Positions 26,710-35,759 of a stretch of 56,743 nucleotides of DNA are shown in pieces (the first letter of the stretch is position 1; the number at the start of each line of letters is the position of its first letter). A program made the position numbers and the translations under genes. Location of the stretch: the NCBI RefSeq assembly GCF_001447195.1, contig NZ_LFRI01000145.1, positions 1-56,743 on the forward strand, read 5' to 3'. Below the pieces are notes generated by a model. The model saw only the letters and a list, made by a program, of their open reading frames with translations. It was not told where the DNA came from and ran no database searches. Source of the DNA: Aquabacterium parvum (GTDB lineage Bacteria; Pseudomonadota; Gammaproteobacteria; Burkholderiales; Burkholderiaceae_C).

Positions 26710-27453
26710 ATGGTCTTCTCCCGCATCGCCCTCGCCCTGGGGCTGGCCCTCGCCGGCACCACCGCCGCCCAGGCCGCCATCGTTTCGTTCACCAACGGCA
26801 CCCTGGCTGGCGCTTCGTCGGTCCTGAACGACTCCACCCCTGGCTACGCGGGCAGCAACCTGTGCGCGGGTCAAGGCACCTGCTCGACCGCTCTGACCTA
26901 CAACACCTCGGTTGGCAAGCTGACCGTCACCGCCCAGGACGGCGCTGACTTCGACAAGCTGGCCCTGGTCAACCACAGCAACTACAACAACGCCGGCCTG
27001 GGCGTGGTCACCGGCTTCCAGAAGCACGGCAAGTTCGTCATCGCCGACGGCAACTACTCGCTGAGCTCGCACAAGGAAACCCTGACCCTGGCCTTTGACA
27101 ACCAGGTCAGCCTCAGCCAGCTGTTCTTCTTCCCCGATGACCGCAAGACCTACAACCTGACCCACGAACTCGACAAGTGGGACGGCTTCACCCTGTCGGT
27201 CGACGGTGGCAAGTTCGTCGAATACAGCTTCGGCACCCAAGGTGGCCAGCCGGTCACCTTCGGCAGCGCCCTGGTCGGCAAGACCTTCACCTTCGGCTAC
27301 GCCAAGTTCAAGTCGCCGGAAGACTACTACCTGGCCGGCCTGAACGTCACCAAGGTCACCTCGCCGGTGCCTGAGGCCTCGTCGGTGGCCATGCTGATCG
27401 CCGGCCTCGCCGCCGTCGGTGGCATCGCTTCGCGTCGTCGCCAGCAAGCCTGA
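26710..27453 (+). CDS. PEP-CTERM sorting-domain protein
   Basis: A 247-residue exported protein starting at ATG 26710. A signal peptide (LALGLALAGTTAAQA) precedes a beta-rich Ser/Thr/Asn-rich region. The C-terminus carries VPEAS, a hydrophobic helix, and SRRRQQA, a full sorting tag. Two residues per turn of tyrosine and asparagine (VNHSNYNNAGL) suggest a solvent-exposed lattice or adhesin-like fold, but no family is recognised. Codon use is strongly biased to C-ending codons, consistent with high expression. Confidence 0.85.
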   Translation: MVFSRIALALGLALAGTTAAQAAIVSFTNGTLAGASSVLNDSTPGYAGSNLCAGQGTCSTALTYNTSVGKLTVTAQDGADFDKLALVNHSNYNNAGLGVVTGFQKHGKFVIADGNYSLSSHKETLTLAFDNQVSLSQLFFFPDDRKTYNLTHELDKWDGFTLSVDGGKFVEYSFGTQGGQPVTFGSALVGKTFTFGYAKFKSPEDYYLAGLNVTKVTSPVPEASSVAMLIAGLAAVGGIASRRRQQA

Positions 27454-27517
27454 TCGGCGCAGGCGCCATCGCCTGCCCCCTTGCCCTGTGCTCCCCGGCG
27501 GGTGCAGGGCGAACGGC

Positions 27518-29254
27518 TCAGTGGAGGTCTTCGGACCGCTCGCTGAGCCGTTTTGCTTTGGCGCTGCGCGAAATCGAGCCAATCAGCCACAGGCTGCCCA
27601 GCGTGGCGCCCACGAAGCCCAGCAATCCGAAGAAGGGCAGGCCCAACAGGGTCGGGCCGCCGGGCACCGTCATCACGATGGACGAGCCCACGATGAGCGC
27701 GGCGACCACCAGCCCCACCACCAGCCGGTTGAGCGCCGACTCCACCTGGTTGCCCACGCGGTTGAGGTTGGCGATGTCGATGTGCACCTCGAGGCGGCCC
27801 CGGCGGGCCGCGCGCAGCAGCCGGGCCAGGTCACTCGGCAGCCCCCCGATGAGCGACAGCGTCTCGTCGAGCGCGCGCCAGCCGCGCTGCATCAGCGCCT
27901 TGGGCCGGTAGCGCGCCCGCACCGAGGCCTTCAGCAGGGGCAAGGCCTCCTCGGCCATGTTGAAGTCGCCGTCGAGCGAGCGCCCCATGCCTTCGAGGGT
28001 GATGAAGGACTTGAAGAGCAGCGCCAGGTCGGCGGGCAGGGCCAGGTGATGCTGGCGCAGCAGCGCGGTCACCTCGGACAGCATGGTCGCCAGGTTGATC
28101 TGCTGCAGGGTGAGGCCATGGTAGGTGTCGACGAAGGCCTGCAGGTCCATCACCAGGCCCTCTTCGTCGGTGGCGTGCTCGCCTGCCCAGTCCAGCATGA
28201 CGTCGGCCACCGCCTGCGGGTCGCGCTGCACCAGGCCCACCAGCAGGCGGATGAGTTCGTCGCGCCGCGCGGTGCTCAAGCGACCCACCATCCCGAAGTC
28301 GATGAAGGCGATGCGGTTGTCCGGCAGGTAGAACACATTGCCGGCGTGCGGGTCGGCGTGGAAGAGGCCGTCCTGCACGATCATCTTGAGCACCGCCCGG
28401 GCGCCTCGCCGGGCCAGCAGCTTGCGGTCGAGGCCGGCGGCGTCCACCAGATCCAGCCGCCGCCCGGGGATGCCCTGGACGCGGTCCTGCACGCACACGC
28501 GCTCGCGGGTCCAGAGCCAGTGGATGCGAGGGATGACGATGGTGGCCGCGCCTGCGCTGTCACCGTCGTGCCAGTCGCGAAAGTTGGCGGCGATGCGGTC
28601 CGACTGACGGCCCTCGTTGGCCAGGTCGAGTTCGCGGTGCAGCGATCGGGCGAACTGCCGCACCATCTCGCGGGGCTGGTAGGCACGCAGTTCGGGGTGG
28701 TCGGCCTCCAGGGTGGCGGCCAGGCGGGCCAGCCAGCGCAGGTCGGCTTCGACCTTGGGCTTGATGCCCGGGCGCCGTACTTTGACGATCACCTCGGTGC
28801 CATCCTCGAGCCGCGCCGCATGCACCTGGGCGATGGAGCCTGCGGCCAGGGGCGCGGGGTCGAAGTGAGCGAACAGGGTGTCAGGTGGTGCGCCCAGGTC
28901 TTCGGTGAGCTGGGCCAACACCTCGGGCCAGGGGCTGGCGGGGGTGTTGTCCTGGAGCTGACCGAACTCGGCAATCCAGTCCGGCTCGAACTGGTCGACA
29001 CGCGTCGACAGGATCTGGCCGAGCTTGATGAAGGTGGTGCCCAGCTCCTCGAGGGCCCGGCGCACCCGCTGGGGCGGTGGCATGTGGGCGTAGGCCTCGG
29101 CGTCTTCCCAGTGGAGGGCGTGGCCAGCTTTCTCGAGCAGGTTGGCCAGGCCCAGGCGACGCACCACGTCGCCAAAGCCATAGCGGATCAGCACCGAGGC
29201 GATTTCCTGCAGGCGCCCCAGGTCTCGAACGGATGTCAGGGCCTCCAGCAGCAT
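27518..29254 (-). CDS. UbiB/AarF/ABC1-family atypical kinase
   Basis: A 578-residue protein. The KxGQ family motif is in TFIKLGQILSTR, the Ala-rich nucleotide loop is AAGSIAQVH, the conserved Lys is in VKVRRPG, the acidic pair is in HRELDLANE, and the catalytic region reads HADPHAGNVF and FIDFGMVG. The C-terminus carries two hydrophobic segments (VGLVVAALIVGSSIVM and LLGLPFFGLLGFVGATLG) that anchor it to the membrane. UbiB supports ubiquinone synthesis as an ATPase-like factor. This may be a second, non-ubi paralogue since ubiE/ubiJ are not beside it. Confidence 0.9.
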   Translation of the reverse strand: MLLEALTSVRDLGRLQEIASVLIRYGFGDVVRRLGLANLLEKAGHALHWEDAEAYAHMPPPQRVRRALEELGTTFIKLGQILSTRVDQFEPDWIAEFGQLQDNTPASPWPEVLAQLTEDLGAPPDTLFAHFDPAPLAAGSIAQVHAARLEDGTEVIVKVRRPGIKPKVEADLRWLARLAATLEADHPELRAYQPREMVRQFARSLHRELDLANEGRQSDRIAANFRDWHDGDSAGAATIVIPRIHWLWTRERVCVQDRVQGIPGRRLDLVDAAGLDRKLLARRGARAVLKMIVQDGLFHADPHAGNVFYLPDNRIAFIDFGMVGRLSTARRDELIRLLVGLVQRDPQAVADVMLDWAGEHATDEEGLVMDLQAFVDTYHGLTLQQINLATMLSEVTALLRQHHLALPADLALLFKSFITLEGMGRSLDGDFNMAEEALPLLKASVRARYRPKALMQRGWRALDETLSLIGGLPSDLARLLRAARRGRLEVHIDIANLNRVGNQVESALNRLVVGLVVAALIVGSSIVMTVPGGPTLLGLPFFGLLGFVGATLGSLWLIGSISRSAKAKRLSERSEDLH

Positions 29255-29437
29255 GTCACTCCTTTGCAGACGCGTTCGTGTCCTCGCGGACCCGTTTGCG
29301 GATCGTAGACGAAGGCGTTCCGGGTGCGGCGCACGGCCCCCCCCCCGATCACGGCCCGAATCGGCCGACGGATGTGGTCAGATTGATCGACATCAGGCCG
29401 GCGTCACGATCCGAAAAATGACGTGGTTTTCCCGTGG

Positions 29438-29457
29438 TTTGCTGACATTTGCTGACA
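29438..29457. repeat. Tandem 10-base direct repeat
   Basis: TTTGCTGACA occurs twice without a gap. It lies about 50 bases before the presumed promoter of the RNA candidate and could be a regulator site. Purpose unknown. Confidence 0.6.
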
Positions 29458-29511
29458 AGGTGCCCACTTTCAGGGGGGATGGAATCCTTGGCGTCCTTCG
29501 TATAGTGGATG

Positions 29512-29645
29512 ACGCAAACCACGGTTGCGTCAGGGGCTTCGGCCTGGAACGCAGTCGGGCATCAAAGAGGGTGGAGAGAAAAAGCGAGGGACGAAGATCC
29601 CGTTCAGGCAAGGTCGATCGGCGAAAGCTGATCGGCCTTTTTTTT
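29512..29645 (+). ncRNA. Candidate small RNA with its own terminator
   Basis: A putative transcript of about 130 bases. The -10-like TATAGT (29501-29506) precedes GACGCAA (29511-29517), which forms a perfect hairpin with TTGCGTC (29525-29531). A second stem with a TTCG loop follows near 29536-29545. The 3' end is a strong intrinsic terminator: GGTCGATCGGC (29612-29622), GAAA loop, GCTGATCGGCC (29627-29637), then eight Ts. No reading frame of size or ribosome site is present. No clear -35 box was found. Confidence 0.5.
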
Positions 29646-29668
29646 CACCCCTCGCGGCCCCTCTGGTT

Positions 29669-30433
29669 TCACTGCCAGCTGGCGCTGCGCTTTTCCAGGA
29701 AGGCGTTGACGCCTTCGCGCTGGTTGGCGCCATCGAAGAGGCGGATGAAGGCCTCGCGCTCGGCCGCGAGCGCGGCGCCACGCGGCACGCCGGCGCGGGC
29801 CTGGTGCACCAAGGCTTTGCACGCGCGCACGCTGTCCGGGCTCTGCTTGCCCACGCGCTGGGCGATGGCCTGGGCCTTGGCCAGGGCCTCGCCTTGCTCC
29901 ACCACCTCTTCCACCAGCCCGATGCGCAGGGCCGTGGCCGCGTCCACGCGCTCGCCCGTCAGGATCATGCGCTTGGCCCAGCCTTCGCCCACCAGCCAGG
30001 GCAGGGTCTGCGTGCCGGTGCCGCCGGGCAGCAGGCCCACGGTGGCTTCGGGCAGGGCCATCTGCGCGTGCGTTTCGGCGATGCGGATGTCGCAGGCCAG
30101 TGCGCACTCCAGGCCACCGCCCATGGCGAAGCCGTTGATGGCGGCCACGGTGACCAGGTGGGTCTCGGCCAGGGCTTCGAAGGCGAGGCCGAAGGCCGAG
30201 ATCATGTCGAGTGCCACGGCCTTGTCGCCGCTGGCGAAGGTGTTGAGGTCGGCGCCGGCGCTGAAGAACTTGGGGCCCGAGCCGGTGATCACCAGGGCGC
30301 GCACGGCGGGGTTGGCTTCGAGCGCTTGCACCGTGTCACGCAGCTTGAGCAGGCCTTCGCGGCTGAAGGCGTTGGCGGGCGGGCGGTTGAGGGTGACGGT
30401 GGCCACGCCGCCGTCGATGTTGAGTTCGATCAT
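29669..30433 (-). CDS. Enoyl-CoA hydratase/isomerase family protein
   Basis: A 254-residue crotonase-fold protein. The oxyanion-hole segments are SAGADLNTFA and GFAMGGGLECALACD, and a Glu lies at the usual second position (ALPEATVGLLPG). It adds water to enoyl-CoA in beta-oxidation. The start at ATG 30433 agrees with the family. It is the last gene of an operon (SDR, thiolase, acyl-CoA dehydrogenase, hydratase), 116 bases after the dehydrogenase. Confidence 0.9.
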   Translation of the reverse strand: MIELNIDGGVATVTLNRPPANAFSREGLLKLRDTVQALEANPAVRALVITGSGPKFFSAGADLNTFASGDKAVALDMISAFGLAFEALAETHLVTVAAINGFAMGGGLECALACDIRIAETHAQMALPEATVGLLPGGTGTQTLPWLVGEGWAKRMILTGERVDAATALRIGLVEEVVEQGEALAKAQAIAQRVGKQSPDSVRACKALVHQARAGVPRGAALAAEREAFIRLFDGANQREGVNAFLEKRSASWQ

Positions 30434-30549
30434 GTCGAGGTCCTTGGGCGATGAATGCGATGGAGCCCGTGCCGTGTGCGGGGCCAGGCGGTGCCGTGAT
30501 CTTGCCGCATCCGGCGCATCTGTTGCATCCGGTGCGGCTGGCGCGCCCC

Positions 30550-31701
30550 TCAGAGCTGTCGCGCGATCACGATCTTCTGGATCTGGCTGGTGCCTTCGTA
30601 GATCTGCGTGATGCGGGCGTCGCGGTAATGGCGCTCGACGGCGTAGTCCTGCAGGTAGCCATAGCCGCCATGCACCTGGATGGCCTGCGAGCACACCCAC
30701 TCGGCGGTCTCGGACGCCATCAGCTTGGCCTGCGAGGCCTCCGAGATGCAGGGCACGCCGGCCATGCGCAGGCGCGCGGCGTGGTGCACCATCAGCCGGG
30801 CGGCGCTCAAGCGCGTGTGCATGTCGGCCAGCAGCTGCGAGATGGCCTGGTGCTCGGCGATCGGCTTGCCGAACTGCGTGCGCTCCCGTGCGTAGGCGCG
30901 CGCCGCATCCAGCGCCGCGCGGGCGATGCCCACCGCCTGCGCCCCGATGCCGATGCGCCCGCCTTCGAGGTTGGACAGCGCGATCTTCAGGCCCTCGCCG
31001 CGCTGGCCCAGCATGTGGTCTGCCGGCACGCGCACACCTTGCAGTGAGATGGCGCAGGTGTCCGAGGCGCGGATGCCCATCTTGTGCTCTTCGCGCTCGA
31101 CCACGAAGCCGGGCGTGGTGGTGGGCACGATGAAGGCCGACAGGCCCTTCTTGCCCAGCTCCGGGTCGGTCACCGCGAAGACGATGGCCATGCCGGCGCG
31201 GCGTCCGTTGGTGATGAACTGCTTGGCGCCGGTGAGGACCCAGTGGTCGCCATCAGGGCCTGTTTCGAGCACGGCACGCGTGCGCAGCGCATCGGCCTCG
31301 GAGCCGGCTTGCGGCTCGGTCAGGCAGAAGGCGCCGATGACCTCGCCCGAGGCCAGCCGGGGCAGCCACTGCGCCTGCTGCGCCGCCGTGCCGAAGCGCA
31401 GGATCGGCACGCAGCCCACCGAGTTGTGCACGCTCATCAGCGTCGAGCACGCGGCGCAACCGGCGGCGATTTCTTCGATGGCCAGGGCGTAGGCCAGGTC
31501 GTCGGTCTTGCTGCCGCCTTGTTCTTCGGGCACCAGCATGCCCAGCAGGCCGAGCTCGCCCATCTGGCGCACGACCTCGTCGGGCAAGGCGGCGTCGCGG
31601 TCCCATTGCGCGGCATGGGGGGCCAGCACCGACTGCGCGAAATCGCGGGCGGCGTCGCGCACCAGGCGCTGGTCTTCGGTGAGCAGGGTGTCGTGGCTCA
31701 T
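30550..31701 (-). CDS. Acyl-CoA dehydrogenase, short/branched-chain type
   Basis: A 383-residue FAD enzyme. The signature segments are [27 protein letters not shown] and [14 protein letters not shown]. The catalytic Glu is in [10 protein letters not shown] near the C-terminus, the position used by short-chain enzymes. It oxidises acyl-CoA to the 2,3-enoyl form and passes electrons to ETF. The start at ATG 31701 overlaps nothing and lies 11 bases after the thiolase stop. The gene set fits breakdown of 2-methylbutyryl-CoA or similar short acyl-CoA, but chain-length preference is not readable from sequence. Confidence 0.9.
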   Translation of the reverse strand: MSHDTLLTEDQRLVRDAARDFAQSVLAPHAAQWDRDAALPDEVVRQMGELGLLGMLVPEEQGGSKTDDLAYALAIEEIAAGCAACSTLMSVHNSVGCVPILRFGTAAQQAQWLPRLASGEVIGAFCLTEPQAGSEADALRTRAVLETGPDGDHWVLTGAKQFITNGRRAGMAIVFAVTDPELGKKGLSAFIVPTTTPGFVVEREEHKMGIRASDTCAISLQGVRVPADHMLGQRGEGLKIALSNLEGGRIGIGAQAVGIARAALDAARAYARERTQFGKPIAEHQAISQLLADMHTRLSAARLMVHHAARLRMAGVPCISEASQAKLMASETAEWVCSQAIQVHGGYGYLQDYAVERHYRDARITQIYEGTSQIQKIVIARQL

Positions 31702-31712
31702 GCGGGGTTCAT

Positions 31713-32891
31713 TCAAAGCAGTTCGATGGCCATGGCCGTGGCCTCGCCACCGCCGATGCACAGGGCGGCCACGCCGCGTTGCAAGCCGCGCTGTTGCAGG
31801 GCGTGGATGAGGGTGACGAGGATGCGCGCGCCGGTGGCGCCGATGGGGTGGCCCATGGCGCAGGCGCCGCCGCGCACGTTGACCTTGTCGGGGCTGAGTT
31901 TCAGCTCGCGCATGGCGATCAGCGTGACCACGGCAAAGGCTTCGTTGATCTCGTAGAGGTCGACGTCTTCGTCCGTCCAGCCGGTGAGGTCGAACAGGCG
32001 CCGGATGGCGCCCACGGGCGCGGTGGTGAAGCGCCCGGGGGGGCCGGCGTGGGTGCTGTGTCCAACGATGCGCGCGATCGGCCGCCAGTCGCGCGAGCGC
32101 GCGGTGCTGTCGCGGGTGAGCACCAGGGCCGCTGCACCGTCCGAGATCGAGGCCGAGCTGGCCGCCGTCACCGTGCCATCGGCCCCGAAGGCGGGCTTGA
32201 GCGTGGCGATCTTCTCGGGCTTGCACTGGCCGGGGGTTTCGTCGACGGCGAGGGTGCGCTCCACCCCTTTGACCTTCATCGTGACGGGCGCGATCTCGCT
32301 CGCGAACAGGCCTTCGGCCACCGCCGCCTGCGCGCGCTGCACCGAGGCCAGGGCGTAGGCATCCTGTTCGGCGCGTGTGAAGCCCAGCTCCTTGGCCGTG
32401 GCCTCGGCGTGCACGCCCATCAACTGGCCGTCGTAGGCGTCCTGCAGGCCATCGAAGAACATGTGGTCGACCATCTGGCCGTGACCCAGGCGCTGGCCGC
32501 CGCGCGCCGAGGGCAGCAGGTAGGGCGCATGCGTCATCGACTCCATGCCGCCTGCCACCACCACGCCCACCGTGCCGGCGAGCAGCTGGTCGTGGCCCAG
32601 CATCACGGTCTTCATGCCCGAGCCGCACATCTTGGTCAGCGTCGTGGCGGGCACGCTGTCGGGCAGGCCGGCGGCCAGCAGGGCCTGGCGCGCGGGGGCC
32701 TGGCCGACGCCGGCCATCAGGCAGCAGCCCATCAGCACCTCGTCGACCTCGCTGGCGTGCACGTGGGTGTCCAGCATCGCCGCGCGGATGGCGGCGGCGC
32801 CCAGCATGGGTGCCGACAGGCCCTGGAACTGGCCCTGGAAACTGCCGATCGCGGTGCGCCGCGCGGCCAGGATGACAACGGGATCGAGCAT
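31713..32891 (-). CDS. Acetyl-CoA C-acyltransferase (thiolase)
   Basis: A 392-residue thiolase. The acyl-carrying Cys89 is in TKMCGSGMK, and the C-terminal motifs are NEAFAV and [16 protein letters not shown] with the second Cys and His. It cleaves 3-ketoacyl-CoA with CoA to acetyl-CoA and a shorter acyl-CoA. The start at ATG 32891 has a good GAGGAG six bases upstream. It follows the SDR gene by 41 bases. Length and motifs are those of degradative thiolases. Confidence 0.92.
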   Translation of the reverse strand: MLDPVVILAARRTAIGSFQGQFQGLSAPMLGAAAIRAAMLDTHVHASEVDEVLMGCCLMAGVGQAPARQALLAAGLPDSVPATTLTKMCGSGMKTVMLGHDQLLAGTVGVVVAGGMESMTHAPYLLPSARGGQRLGHGQMVDHMFFDGLQDAYDGQLMGVHAEATAKELGFTRAEQDAYALASVQRAQAAVAEGLFASEIAPVTMKVKGVERTLAVDETPGQCKPEKIATLKPAFGADGTVTAASSASISDGAAALVLTRDSTARSRDWRPIARIVGHSTHAGPPGRFTTAPVGAIRRLFDLTGWTDEDVDLYEINEAFAVVTLIAMRELKLSPDKVNVRGGACAMGHPIGATGARILVTLIHALQQRGLQRGVAALCIGGGEATAMAIELL

Positions 32892-32932
32892 TCTCAACTC
32901 CTCAGCGATGTGGGGGGGCGCTTGGTGGCGCC

Positions 32933-33715
32933 TCACTTCGGGGCCATGCGGATGGCGCCGTCGAGGCGGATCACCTCGCCGTTGAGGTAATCGTTGCCCA
33001 CGATGTGTCCCACCAGCGAAGCGTACTCCGCCGGGCGGCCCAGGCGGGCCGGGTGGGGCACGCTGCGGCCCAGGCTGTCCTGCACCTCTTGCGGCAGGCC
33101 CAGCAGCATCGGCGTCTCGAAGATGCCAGGCGCGATGGTCAGCACGCGCACGCGGTCACGCGCCAGGTCGCGCGCGGCGGGCAGGGTCATGGCCACCACG
33201 CCGCCCTTGGAGGCCGCGTAGGCCGCCTGACCGATCTGTCCGTCGAAGGCCGCCACCGAGGCCGTGTTGACGATGACGCCTTGCGAGGCGTGCGGGTCGG
33301 TGTCGCCACCGGGTGCGCCCGAAGCGATCATCGCCGGCGCCGCCAGCCGCATCATGTTGAAGGTGCCAATCAGGTTGACCTCGATGGTGCGGCGAAAGCT
33401 CTCGAGCCGGTGCGGGCCGTTCTTGCCCACGATCTTTTCAGCCGGGCCGATGCCGGCGGCGTTGACCAGCACGTCCAGGCGCCCGAAGCGTTGCATGGCG
33501 GTGTCCACAGCCGCCTGGCCAGCGGCTTCGTCGGTCACGTTGGTGGCCACGAAGGCCACGCGGTCGGCGGCATCGGGGGGGATGGCGCCGTCGCGCGGCG
33601 GGGCCAGGTCGGCGATGACGACGCGGGCGCCGGCGGCCAGGGCCATCTGCACGGTGGCCGCGCCCAGGCCGGAGCTGCCGCCAGTGACCAGGAACACGCT
33701 GTCCTTCGTTTGCAT
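32933..33715 (-). CDS. Short-chain dehydrogenase/reductase (3-hydroxyacyl-CoA dehydrogenase type II-like)
   Basis: A 260-residue SDR. The NAD loop is [10 protein letters not shown] (11-20), NAAG follows at about 90, and the catalytic Ser-Tyr-Lys are in [11 protein letters not shown] and YAASKGG. It resembles human HSD17B10 and 2-methyl-3-hydroxybutyryl-CoA dehydrogenase, which suits a branched short-chain acyl-CoA path with the neighbouring dehydrogenase and thiolase. First gene of the operon; GGAAGA lies five bases before ATG 33715. A perfect 12-base tandem repeat lies immediately upstream. Confidence 0.9.
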   Translation of the reverse strand: MQTKDSVFLVTGGSSGLGAATVQMALAAGARVVIADLAPPRDGAIPPDAADRVAFVATNVTDEAAGQAAVDTAMQRFGRLDVLVNAAGIGPAEKIVGKNGPHRLESFRRTIEVNLIGTFNMMRLAAPAMIASGAPGGDTDPHASQGVIVNTASVAAFDGQIGQAAYAASKGGVVAMTLPAARDLARDRVRVLTIAPGIFETPMLLGLPQEVQDSLGRSVPHPARLGRPAEYASLVGHIVGNDYLNGEVIRLDGAIRMAPK

Positions 33716-33726
33716 GCTTGTCTTCC

Positions 33727-33750
33727 TCTTTTGGGTTGTCTTTTGGGTTG
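33727..33750. repeat. Tandem 12-base repeat ahead of the acyl-CoA operon
   Basis: TCTTTTGGGTTG occurs twice head to tail, directly upstream of the ribosome site of the SDR gene (on its strand CAACCCAAAAGA twice). It may be a regulator site or simply a slippage product. Confidence 0.6.
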
Positions 33751-33941
33751 GGGGTACAGGGTCTGAAGCATCTTGCACCAGGGTGCGGGCCTTGCCCAGC
33801 GGGGTGGGCGGTCGGCTCGCGAGGTGTGTCACCACCCCCACGCGTGAACGTTCTGACGCGAGACATGCCCTGCGTCAGGGTCAACCCTGCTTGGGCCGTG
33901 GTCTGATGGCGGCTGATGTTTTTCGTCCAACAGGTGCCGTG

Positions 33942-34898
33942 ATGCGAACCCTTGCCACCCCCTCCATGGCGTCCTCAGCCGCTGCTTCTGCTTCTGCCTT
34001 GGTATCGCCGACCGCGCAGTCGGCCTTGTCGTCTCCCGGCCGCCGTCGCGTGCTGGCCTGGTCCGTGTCCACGGGCGTCGCCTTGCTGTGCAGCGCCGGC
34101 CTGGCGCCTGCCCACGCCCAGGCTCGCCCCTGGCAAACCGAATCCGTGCGTCAGCAAGCCAAGGCCTTGCTGCAACGCTGGCAAGGCGGTGAGCTCAACA
34201 AGCTCGACGACGACGCCCTGCTGACCCTGTTCCGCGAGCTGCCCACCGAGGTGCTGGTCACGGCCATGCAGCTGGGCGCCGGTCAGCACGAAGGCTTCGA
34301 GATCCGCATGCAGCGCCAGGAGCGCATCGGTGGCGAATGGCAGGACAAGCCCTTCCTCAACCACATCCGCCTGCGCCGCCAGCCGCAGCAGGTCTACATG
34401 GCGTGGTTGCCAGGCGGGCCGAAAGCCGGACAGGAAATCCTCTTTGACGCCCGCCAGCGCACCGACGCCATGTACGGGCACCTGGGCGGTGTGTTGGGCT
34501 TCGTGTCCAAATGGATCGCGCTGGACGGCAGCATCCCCAAGCAGAACTCCAACCACACCGTGCTCAACCTCGGGCCCGACTTCGTGGCCGAGGTGCTGGG
34601 CCGAGAGGTCGGCCGCCAGAACGCGGCGGGCCGCAGCACGCGTGCCGACCAGGTCGAGGTGCTGAAGGTGGCGGGTCAGCGCACCATCGCGCTGACCTGG
34701 GCCCCGGGGGCTGCCGATCCGGCTGCTTATGCCGCGCGCACCCGCGTGTGCCTGAACCTCAAGCAGCCCTGGGCCTTGCAGATCGAATCGTGGGCGGCGT
34801 CGGGCGAGATCCGCGAGCGCATCCTCTACGAGCGTGTCGAGCCCAAGTCCTTCACCGACCTGGACTTCGACCCCAAGAACCCGGCCTACCGGTTCTGA
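33942..34898 (+). CDS. DUF1571-type exported protein
   Basis: A 318-residue protein if started at ATG 33942; ATG 33906 would add 12 residues. The N-terminus is long and Ala/Ser-rich and ends in a Tat-like signal (GRRRVLAWSVSTGVALLC, then APAHAQA). The mature part contains the segment FLNHIRLRRQPQQVYMAWL and GQEILFDARQRTDAMYGHLGG, which I recognise as DUF1571. The family resembles lipoprotein-carrier-like beta folds, but its role is unknown. It is divergent from the acyl-CoA operon and convergent with the GDT1-type gene. Confidence 0.8.
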   Translation: MRTLATPSMASSAAASASALVSPTAQSALSSPGRRRVLAWSVSTGVALLCSAGLAPAHAQARPWQTESVRQQAKALLQRWQGGELNKLDDDALLTLFRELPTEVLVTAMQLGAGQHEGFEIRMQRQERIGGEWQDKPFLNHIRLRRQPQQVYMAWLPGGPKAGQEILFDARQRTDAMYGHLGGVLGFVSKWIALDGSIPKQNSNHTVLNLGPDFVAEVLGREVGRQNAAGRSTRADQVEVLKVAGQRTIALTWAPGAADPAAYAARTRVCLNLKQPWALQIESWAASGEIRERILYERVEPKSFTDLDFDPKNPAYRF

Positions 34899-34920
34899 TC
34901 AGCCCAGCGCAGGGCCGCGC

Positions 34921-35520
34921 TCAGAACCCCAGGCTTTGCCCTGCGCCCATCAGGGTGGCCGCGCCCAGCAGCGCGAAGATGCCCGCGGCGATGCCATGCA
35001 CCAGCCGCATCGGGATGCGCCCGGCCAGCTTGTCGCCCGCGTACACCGCCGGCACGTTGGCGATCAGCATGCCCAGGGTCGAGCCCACCACCACGGCGAC
35101 CGCGTCGGCGTAGCGCGCGGCCATGGCCACGGTGGCGATCTGCGTCTTGTCGCCCATCTCGGCGATGAAGAAGGTCAGCAGGGTGGCGCCAAAGACGCCA
35201 AAGCGTGCTGCGACCTGCGCCTCTTCGTCCTCGATCTCGTCAGGGATCAGCGTCCACACCGCCATGGCGATGAAGGACAGGCCCAGGCCCCAGCGCAGCA
35301 CCTCTGGCGACAGCGTGGTCGTGATCCAGGCGCCCAGGGCACCGGCCAGCGCGTGGTTGAGCACGGTCGCCACGAAGATGCCGGCAACGATGGGCAGGGG
35401 CTTTTTGAAACGCGCGGCCAGCAAAAAGGCCAGCAGCTGGGTCTTGTCGCCGATTTCGGCGAGCGCGACGACGCCGGTGGAGACGGCGAAAGGCTCGGCG
35501 AAGGATTCGAAGAAGGGCAT
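34921..35520 (-). CDS. GDT1/UPF0016-family manganese (or Ca2+) transporter
   Basis: A 199-residue inner-membrane protein with six helices. The two family motifs E-x-G-D-K-T are present as LAEIGDKTQL (about 20) and IAEMGDKTQI (about 125), one in each inverted half. Bacterial relatives (MntX-like) export Mn2+. The start at ATG 35520 agrees with the family. A Mn2+-sensing yybP-ykoY riboswitch lies directly upstream, which strongly supports a manganese efflux role here. Confidence 0.92.
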   Translation of the reverse strand: MPFFESFAEPFAVSTGVVALAEIGDKTQLLAFLLAARFKKPLPIVAGIFVATVLNHALAGALGAWITTTLSPEVLRWGLGLSFIAMAVWTLIPDEIEDEEAQVAARFGVFGATLLTFFIAEMGDKTQIATVAMAARYADAVAVVVGSTLGMLIANVPAVYAGDKLAGRIPMRLVHGIAAGIFALLGAATLMGAGQSLGF

Positions 35521-35589
35521 GTGGGGCACCCAGGCCGGGACAGGGACACATGACCACGGCGCACCCCCCGGCCAGGATGGGTGCAGCGT

Positions 35590-35740
35590 GGTCAAAGGTC
35601 TTGCCAGGCCATCGGGCTGGGCCCGAGGGCTGCTGGCGCCATGGTCTGCGGACCAAGTGTGTTGACGCCAGCCAGGTGTCCGCAAGCACGGGCCAAGCCC
35701 GGTGGGTGCGGCGAAGAGCGGCTACTCCCCGATGACCTTC
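35590..35740 (-). promoter_or_regulatory. yybP-ykoY manganese riboswitch
   Basis: On the minus strand the RNA opens with GGGGAGTAGCCG (35719-35730), continues through GGCGTCAACACAC (about 35657-35669) and closes with GGCAAGACCTTTGACC (35590-35606). These match the conserved strings of the yybP-ykoY class as in E. coli mntP (GGGGAGTAGCC, CGTCAACATAC, GGCGAGACCTT). It controls the GDT1-type gene at 34921, 70 bases downstream. Family knowledge: the RNA binds Mn2+ and turns genes on when Mn is high. The divergent ybaL start is only about 20 bases from the other edge. Confidence 0.88.
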
Positions 35741-35759
35741 GCAGTGTAACCTCGCTGCC

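Larger units (their letters stand above)
29255..29668. other. Gap of about 410 bases with repeats and an RNA candidate
   Basis: Between the divergent UbiB-like gene and the enoyl-CoA hydratase stop there is no protein gene I can support. It holds a run of ten Cs at 29337-29346, a perfect tandem TTTGCTGACA repeat at 29438-29457, and a promoter-like TATAGT at 29501-29506 feeding a hairpin-rich stretch that ends in a strong terminator (see the ncRNA entry). Confidence 0.6.

Noticed and set aside
27459..27510. Terminator after the PEP-CTERM gene at 26710
   Set aside because: GCAGGCG and CGCCTGC form a seven-base stem but no T run follows, so I do not list it as a terminator.
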